Origin: Tritrichomonas musculus
Taxonomy: Eukaryota; Parabasalia; Tritrichomonadida; Tritrichomonadidae
NCBI GenBank assembly: GCA_039105265.1
Contig: JAPFFF010000002.1
Coordinates: 1,798,001 to 1,862,000, forward strand
Length of the DNA: 64,000 nucleotides
Direction of reading: 5' to 3'
Below, piece after piece: positions 58,724-64,000 of this stretch (position 1 is its first letter; each line of letters opens with the position of its first letter). Made by a program: the position numbers and the translations under genes. Below the pieces are notes generated by a model. It saw only the letters and a program-made list of their open reading frames with translations. It was not told the DNA's origin and searched no databases.

Positions 58724-59578
58724 ATGGCTAAACAAATAATGAAAGAAGTAGAAGTTTTAATCCAAAAAACCATGCGGAAAAACCAAAAAGAAATAGAATC
58801 TGCACTTATGAAACCAATTCATCCTTCCTATCCATTTAGCACGAACGGTATATATTTTTTGATAGGCAAACCAGGTGCTGGAAAAAGTTATTGGATATGG
58901 AAACACATTTTAATTACCGAGAGATTATTTAAGTATCCCTACTACCAGAAGATAATATTCTGTTCCACAAGCGGTAAGATGGACAAAACCGCAGAGGCGA
59001 TGAGTCAAAATGTCAAGACACCAATCATATATTTGAACGAAGCAGAATTGATGGATTATTTGAAAAAACATCTAAAGCGAAAGATAAAATATTATGCTAT
59101 GGTAAAGCATGTATTATCAAAAATGAAAGAGACGAATGAAGAAATGCAGAGACTAATAAACAAGCACTCCCTTCAAGAAATAGATGATAGAATAGTATAT
59201 ATAGCAAACAAGCTGGTAAAATATCAAACTTCATCATATCCATATAACACTCTAATAATATTGGATGACTGTGCTGGGAGCGATTTATTGACGCACAATA
59301 ATACGGAATTTCTCAGGCTGTTAACAAAAACTAGGCACTATAATATTACATGCATTATGGCTATTCAAACCATTAGATTTGTCCATATAAATGCAAAGAG
59401 ATTGGCCACCGATATTATATGCTATAGTGGATATTCAGAAGAAGATTTTACATCATTGCTCCAACAAACGAATAACAATCTAAATATCAAAAAAACAGTC
59501 AAGGAATATTTGCAGCATCGTGAGCCTCACGACAAATTTATTTGTAATATAACAGCCAACAAATATTACTTTGAATGA
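58724..59578 (+). CDS. genome packaging ATPase, element C
   Basis: 284 residues, near-identical to A. Walker A GKPGAGKS at 48-55, Walker B LIILDDCAG, TCIMAIQTIRFVHINAKR. Intact. Confidence 0.92.
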   Translation: MAKQIMKEVEVLIQKTMRKNQKEIESALMKPIHPSYPFSTNGIYFLIGKPGAGKSYWIWKHILITERLFKYPYYQKIIFCSTSGKMDKTAEAMSQNVKTPIIYLNEAELMDYLKKHLKRKIKYYAMVKHVLSKMKETNEEMQRLINKHSLQEIDDRIVYIANKLVKYQTSSYPYNTLIILDDCAGSDLLTHNNTEFLRLLTKTRHYNITCIMAIQTIRFVHINAKRLATDIICYSGYSEEDFTSLLQQTNNNLNIKKTVKEYLQHREPHDKFICNITANKYYFE

Positions 59579-59615
59579 CGAAGTCATACTCAAGCAAAGC
59601 TTGTGAAAGCTAGTT
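59579..59615. repeat. hairpin micro-insert between ATPase and next gene
   Basis: CAAGC-AAA-GCTTG (59592-59604) is a perfect stem-loop in a piece of about 30 bp that the matching spacer of A (13198-13218) lacks; both then share TAGTTTTATTG. The same hairpin word, in the other orientation, is in the terminus of A at about 16192. Confidence 0.65.
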
Positions 59616-59634
59616 TTATTGACTTTAAATAACA

Positions 59635-60363
59635 ATGGAAAAAGTTGAAGATACAGATAGAGTCGAACCCTCAACACCCCAGAATTCTAGTGGATTTTTA
59701 GGAAAATTTATAAATAGTGCATGGAATTCTGTTAAATCTGGTGTTGGTAAAGCTAGTAAATGGATAGAAGATTCTGCTATTGGCAAAGCGGGAAAATGGA
59801 TATCGAAAAATAAAGTACCAATCTTAAATACTGTCGGAGGAGCGGCTCAAGCTTTCGGAGCAATTACAGGGAACCCTGCAGTAGCTGGTATTGGCAAAGG
59901 AATGATGATGGCTGCAGATGGAATCAAAGAAGGAGAGGCAAAAGCCGCATTACAAAAATCGATAGCTGAAAGACAGCCGAATCCTTTGGGAAGTAATGTA
60001 GCTCAATCACATTTCCCACGCATTTATTATGGAAGGAAGCCATCTGGTTTTAAAATACATCATAAACGAAATAAGCATCTTGAAAGGGCTATGGCACAAT
60101 TAGCACAATTGAAAAAACAAATAAGCAATAAAAACAATACAACTGCCGCTAAAAGTAGTAAACAGAAAAATGCCACAACACAAAAAGAAAAGCCAAAAGA
60201 AAAGCCTAAACCATCGCCTCCCAAAAAGCAATTGTCAGCAGCTGAAAAACACCACATCGAAGTTGAAAAATTAAAGAATGATAAACAATTCTGGGCGGAC
60301 CTGAGAGAAGCCACAAGAAGACGCAGAGAAGCATACGAAAAGTTTGAGAAAGATGATTGGTAA
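59635..60363 (+). CDS. protein VI-like amphipathic protein, element C version
   Basis: 242 residues. Start MEKVEDTDRVE and the FPRIYYGRKPSGFKIHHKRN segment match A, but residues 15-115 are different: SSGFLGKFINSAWNSVKSGV, GKASKWIEDSAIGKAGKWIS and a Gly/Ala-rich zone AAQAFGAITGNPAVAGIGKG, like internal membrane-active capsid proteins. The carboxyl part adds a Lys/Pro stretch and a charged helix. Same place as 12466 in A. Confidence 0.55.
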   Translation: MEKVEDTDRVEPSTPQNSSGFLGKFINSAWNSVKSGVGKASKWIEDSAIGKAGKWISKNKVPILNTVGGAAQAFGAITGNPAVAGIGKGMMMAADGIKEGEAKAALQKSIAERQPNPLGSNVAQSHFPRIYYGRKPSGFKIHHKRNKHLERAMAQLAQLKKQISNKNNTTAAKSSKQKNATTQKEKPKEKPKPSPPKKQLSAAEKHHIEVEKLKNDKQFWADLREATRRRREAYEKFEKDDW

Positions 60364-60433
60364 ACAAACTCTCCAAAACTCAAACAAATTCGTGTAAAAG
60401 CCTGCATATTCAAACATTTTTTAAATTTCATAA

Positions 60434-61036
60434 ATGAGCAAAAGAGTGCCTCAAAGCAAAAGATTACAGTTGATAAATAAATGGCTACGTGGGATTGAAG
60501 ATGATGATTTTGAAGTGTTCCCTACCAAAACAGAAGGAAAATATATTGTTAGGCCTCGTAAGGAACCACTGGTAAAGCCCCCTTCTGAACAGTCTACTGA
60601 AGAATCATCTATTGAACCACAGGTAGAAGAGCAGGAAGTAGAAGAGCCGACAGAGGAGCCTACAATAAAGCCGCCCACAAAATCTCTCCCAAAAAAAATC
60701 ACAAGGCCTAAGCCGCAATCAAATAATTCAGCCATTTTTGACCCCACGATAAATATGGAAATATTAAATCAGCTAAAATTATTGGGAGAAGAAATAAAAA
60801 GTAAACGAGAAAAGAAAGAGCAAAAGAGGATGATAAAAGAAGTAATGAATAAAGAATTATATAAAAGAAATCAATATACTCAGCCACAATATATTCAAGA
60901 GCCTAATTTTCCTTCCGGAAATGATATAGAAGAAGAACCAGAGGACGAGCCAACACGACCACCACCTCCTCCTCCTCAACCTCAACCTCAACTCATTCGC
61001 AGAAGAAGAAATAATATTTTCTCTGATATATTTTAA
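60434..61036 (+). CDS. Pro/Glu-rich conserved protein, element C
   Basis: 200 residues. SKRVPQSKRLQLINKWLRGI head, EVFPTKTEGKYIVRPRKEPL, Glu/Pro-rich middle, FDPTINMEILNQLKLLGEEI and RRRRNNIFSDIF tail. Lacks the 21-residue addition of the A copy. Confidence 0.65.
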   Translation: MSKRVPQSKRLQLINKWLRGIEDDDFEVFPTKTEGKYIVRPRKEPLVKPPSEQSTEESSIEPQVEEQEVEEPTEEPTIKPPTKSLPKKITRPKPQSNNSAIFDPTINMEILNQLKLLGEEIKSKREKKEQKRMIKEVMNKELYKRNQYTQPQYIQEPNFPSGNDIEEEPEDEPTRPPPPPPQPQPQLIRRRRNNIFSDIF

Positions 61037-61054
61037 AGTTTTTATTTTTTATAA

Positions 61055-62734
61055 ATGTTGAACAACGAGATTGAACTTAGAACTTCAGCGGAAGTATGTA
61101 CTCAAATAGCATCATATTTTGATGTCGTCGATAATTGTATAGCATTATCTGATACCAACAAACAGTATACTATAAGTCCTCAGACATCGTATTCCCCATC
61201 ACCTCCTGTTCCTAGTGGTTCATATACCAGCGCCATTATATCTCCAAATACCAATAATACTGCAGACTTATATAATGGATTCATTAGAGCCGATATGGAA
61301 GTTAGTATTAAAGAAGCTGCTGGAAAAGCTGTTGAACCATTAACTTAAGACGGATATCAATTCAATAGAGTTTGGTTTGGCTTTAAAGATGCTAGAGATG
61401 CGGTTGAGAAATATGAAATTGTAGCAAATGGCATCACCATCTATACCCAGAATTTTGGTTGTGAGGAATCATTTTTAACAGCTTGTTGTGCTAATGAAAC
61501 AACAAAGAGAGCAGATGTATATTCTAAGGCCAGACATAAAGATATATGGAATGGTAAGTCAGGAAGTAGAACAGGATTCATTGTTGATTGGGAAGAGAGA
61601 AATGGTAAAAAATGGTATGAACAGAAATATAAAATTCATCTCAAGATATATTTGAGAAGATTCTTACCCCTATCTAATATTAAATACCTCCCAGCTTTTG
61701 CATGAAAAATAGAACTCAGATTATTCTTTTCTTGTGCTGGAATGGTATGTTGTCCTATCGGCCCAGGAGCTACATTTGAACACGAACCAAATGTTTATTC
61801 AAAATATGCTTTCGATCAAATAACAAATGAATTTACTCCAATAAATGAATCAATAACTATGTATACAAGCAAAACAAATTTGGCTGATACTACAAGAATA
61901 ACAGGAGCAGCTTTTGCTGCTCAAAGTAATGCAGTTAATATTAATTTTATTCATCTCAAGACAGAAGACAGGACTTTTCAAGTCGTCGATTACTCGATAA
62001 CAGAATGCTCATCTATCATACCATGTTTTGGTATTGAAGATAATATTTATTCCAGCCTCGTTCAAAGATATGCTGACCCGACTCATCCACTTACTTTCCC
62101 AACGCAAACTCTTTCCGTCTACACAACAACAAATAAACTAAAAAATCCAAATGACAAAACTACCTGTACAATCACACCCCGATTTGTTGATTCAATATTT
62201 TGTTTATTTCCTGTAAAGCATACTCATCATACATATTTCAAAAATCCTAATTTTAAATCATTTCAATTAAATTGTGGCGGATATGGAAACATTCCTGCAA
62301 AACCATTCGGAACGACCGATGAATACCCTGAATTCTTAGAATACTGTCAAAATGCTATGAATATGAATGGTGAACAAAGCGGGTTCAATAAAGAAGTAGT
62401 AAACAGTTTGACATATTGTAATAGAGATTCAACTACTAATCAACCGACATTTGGATATTCAACTGGATATTGGACAAATGATAAGAGCAGTTTCTTCATT
62501 GGTCTCCCAACAGAAACAGATAATACATATCAGCAAGGCCTTACATCTTTGTCTCCAATTAACTTTGAAATTAATGTATCCCAAGATACAGGCGCAAAAA
62601 CATATGCAAATGCAGTGGAAACTCCTCCTCTAATTTGTCTTTTGTTTGATTCATCAATATCAATTTTGGTTCAGCCTAATGGTATGCCACCACTGGTTCG
62701 CCTCGGCAACTATGATTTGACTACGCCACAATAA
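61055..62734 (+). pseudogene. major capsid protein of element C, broken
   Basis: Near-identical to the A capsid protein along its length, beginning LNNEIELRTSAEVCTQIASY and ending PLVRLGNYDLTTPQ. The copy looks broken, about two breaks. Confidence 0.85.
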
Positions 62735-62772
62735 ATATTCATTCTTAAAATATTTTTTTATCTCCATCGCAA

Positions 62773-63222
62773 ATGCAAGAGCAAAGAGTCTATGATTACA
62801 TCAACAATATTATCTCCCTCGCTGAAAAGCCAGAAGAATGGAAGCAATGTAATTTTGCCATCCTCTGTGATAAATTTCCTATCCAGCTTTTTCGCAACAA
62901 ATTTTTGGGAAAAGTAATATATATATCACTCAAAACTGAAAAAAAGACCTGGAGAATATATCCTGACAAAATCAAAAAATATGAAATAGAGCATGTAATT
63001 ATCAATGCAAATTCTCGACGTCGATTACATTATAAAATGAATGAATTCTTTATCAACGGCTCAAATCAAGAACAGATATATGAGGAGCATAGCTACTATA
63101 ATTATTCCATAGAAAATGCTTCAAAACAAACGAAAGAATTAATTATTCAGCTACGAGAGAAATACAATTTAAACACACCAGAACTATACATCGGAGAGTC
63201 TCAACCCCTTGTCCTAGAGTAA
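62773..63222 (+). CDS. conserved VYDYIN-family protein, element C
   Basis: 149 residues: VYDYINNIISLAEKPEEWKQ, CNFAILCDKFPIQLF, KVIYISLKTEKK, RIYPDKIKKYEIEHV, SRRR, YYNYSI and ELYIGESQPLVLE. Intact member of the family seen in all elements. In A an HNH gene lies between this gene and the capsid gene; C has none there. Confidence 0.65.
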   Translation: MQEQRVYDYINNIISLAEKPEEWKQCNFAILCDKFPIQLFRNKFLGKVIYISLKTEKKTWRIYPDKIKKYEIEHVIINANSRRRLHYKMNEFFINGSNQEQIYEEHSYYNYSIENASKQTKELIIQLREKYNLNTPELYIGESQPLVLE

Positions 63223-63247
63223 GCTGAATAATTTTTTTGGAATAGAA

Positions 63248-63676
63248 ATGAATAAATACAGAAATCCTGATTCATCTATCATTGGAGCAGAAGGAGAAAT
63301 GTTCAACGAAGGAACAAAAACAGAACACACCATAGGCTTTAATCATTTTGGTATATTCTCTAACGACAATACTTATGCCATTACATTTAATCCATATTAC
63401 AATAGACCGCCTATAAAATATATGGAAAACAAGCCTGTGAGGCCGCCAAAGAGTAATCAACATAGAACGAAACCATTGCATGAACCACCTGTCAGCATCA
63501 CAGACGGAGGGTATTATTTAAAAAAAGATAAGGCTCCCAAGGCACCCATCCTTCCCTCTTACCTCAAGAAACCTGAAAAGATAGGGGAGATACAAGGAAA
63601 GGCTAATGAAAAAAATAAAGGAAATATAATATATGGCCCGCAACATAAAGTGAAAATAGAGAAAATTATCTATTAA
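63248..63676 (+). CDS. conserved proline-rich Maverick protein, element C
   Basis: 142 residues, near-identical to 8425 in A: SSIIGAEGEMFNEGTKTEHT, FNHFGIFSNDNTYAITFNPY, HEPPVSITDGGYYLKK. Function unknown. Confidence 0.65.
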   Translation: MNKYRNPDSSIIGAEGEMFNEGTKTEHTIGFNHFGIFSNDNTYAITFNPYYNRPPIKYMENKPVRPPKSNQHRTKPLHEPPVSITDGGYYLKKDKAPKAPILPSYLKKPEKIGEIQGKANEKNKGNIIYGPQHKVKIEKIIY

Positions 63677-63700
63677 ATAAAAGATTTTTTTCGAAATGAA

Positions 63701-64000
63701 ATGATTAAAAAACGTTCTTTAGCCCAAGGAATTAATGCTAATTTATCATTAGAACCACAAGCCGCAGCTCAATCAACATCAAATATTAATAACAATATCA
63801 TCATAAACAAAAGGGATGATGGGAAGGAAGAGATTGTTATAACAAGAAATGTCGAGCTAGAAGACAGCCCAGAAGATGATGTAAAAGATGTAAAATATGT
63901 AATTCTCGAGACTTTTGCCAATATTTTATTGAACCAAGATAAAGCTTTGCTCTCTAATCTTATCTCAAAAAATTGTATTATCGTTCCTGTAGAGGCGTTG
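63701..64000 (+). CDS. conserved DxGCC-family protein, element C, runs off the window
   Basis: 100 codons visible, open to the right edge. Matches the start of 7873 in A: NANLSLEPQAAAQSTSNINN, NIIINKRDDGKEEIVITRNV and VILETFANILLNQDKALLSN. The defining cysteine segment lies outside. Confidence 0.6.
   Translation, partial: MIKKRSLAQGINANLSLEPQAAAQSTSNINNNIIINKRDDGKEEIVITRNVELEDSPEDDVKDVKYVILETFANILLNQDKALLSNLISKNCIIVPVEAL

Larger units (their letters stand above)
56537..64000 (+). mobile_element. Element C: Maverick, twin of A, left part only
   Basis: Starts with AGTAGTATAG at 56537 inside the polymerase gene of element D; TCATTC (56531-56536) is the candidate left target duplication. The order penton, integrase, ATPase, protein VI-like, Pro/Glu-rich, capsid and small conserved genes equals that of A in opposite orientation, and most proteins are nearly identical by eye. 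The visible part has roughly three to four breaks. The right end lies outside the window. Confidence 0.88.

Noticed and set aside
1-64000. Bacterial or phage origin because of HNH, fibre repeats and dense gene packing
   Set aside because: No Shine-Dalgarno sites, TCAYW initiator-like starts, and Polinton-type integrase, pPolB, capsid and Ulp1-like protease indicate a eukaryotic Maverick setting.
1-64000. Spliceosomal introns and tRNA genes
   Set aside because: No GTATGT...ACTAACACACAG-type intron and no cloverleaf with A/B boxes was recognised by eye; a tRNA scan could still be run.

Overview
The window looks like nuclear DNA of a trichomonad protist, most likely Trichomonas vaginalis or a close relative (inference). 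It is strongly AT-rich. Genes are closely packed and intronless with very short leaders, and several starts are preceded by a TCAYW initiator-like motif. Nearly everything in it is Polinton/Maverick virus-like DNA, which is known to be very abundant in that genome. No ordinary host housekeeping gene, rRNA, tRNA or CRISPR array was seen.

The layout is a nest of at least five Maverick elements, named here A to E. Layer 1: element B (16407-22522 here, decayed; fibre, integrase and capsid remnants). Two elements sit in B: A (right end at 16406, genes 3072-16103) in its fibre gene and D (left end at 22523) in its capsid gene. D in turn is split twice: by E (34946-55430), which lies in a coiled-coil gene of D with a perfect 6-bp target duplication GCGGTA, and by C (starting at 56537 and leaving the window), which lies in the DNA polymerase gene of D. 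A and C are near twins in opposite orientation; D is a diverged cousin of A/C; B and E form a second, distant family. The relative age order is therefore B oldest, then D, then A, C and E.

A, C and D share one gene set: penton-like minor capsid protein, rve integrase, packaging ATPase, a protein VI-like amphipathic protein, a Pro/Glu-rich protein with conserved ends, a double jelly-roll-type major capsid protein, three conserved families of unknown function, a small basic bZIP/AT-hook-like protein, NUMOD4/HNH endonucleases and protein-primed type B DNA polymerase. D also has an adenain/Ulp1-like protease. E has capsid, ATPase, integrase, polymerase, HNH and a large fibre gene, plus several unknowns, between 414/428-bp inverted repeats that each carry a small gene.

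The left edge (1-3071) holds a fibre-like gene fragment and 1.5 kb of AT-rich tandem repeats with two GC-rich palindromic blocks. A 1.58-kb AT-rich insert with 23-bp inverted ends lies in the integrase remnant of B.

The most unusual signals are: (i) short GC-rich hairpin micro-inserts, two of them in frame in coding sequence, present in one element copy and absent from its relatives; (ii) a structurally conserved fold-back stem just inside the AGTAGT terminus of A, C, D and E although the stem sequences differ; (iii) strong divergence of the protein VI-like gene between the otherwise near-identical A and C; and (iv) OTU-like and HNH domains built into the polymerase genes.
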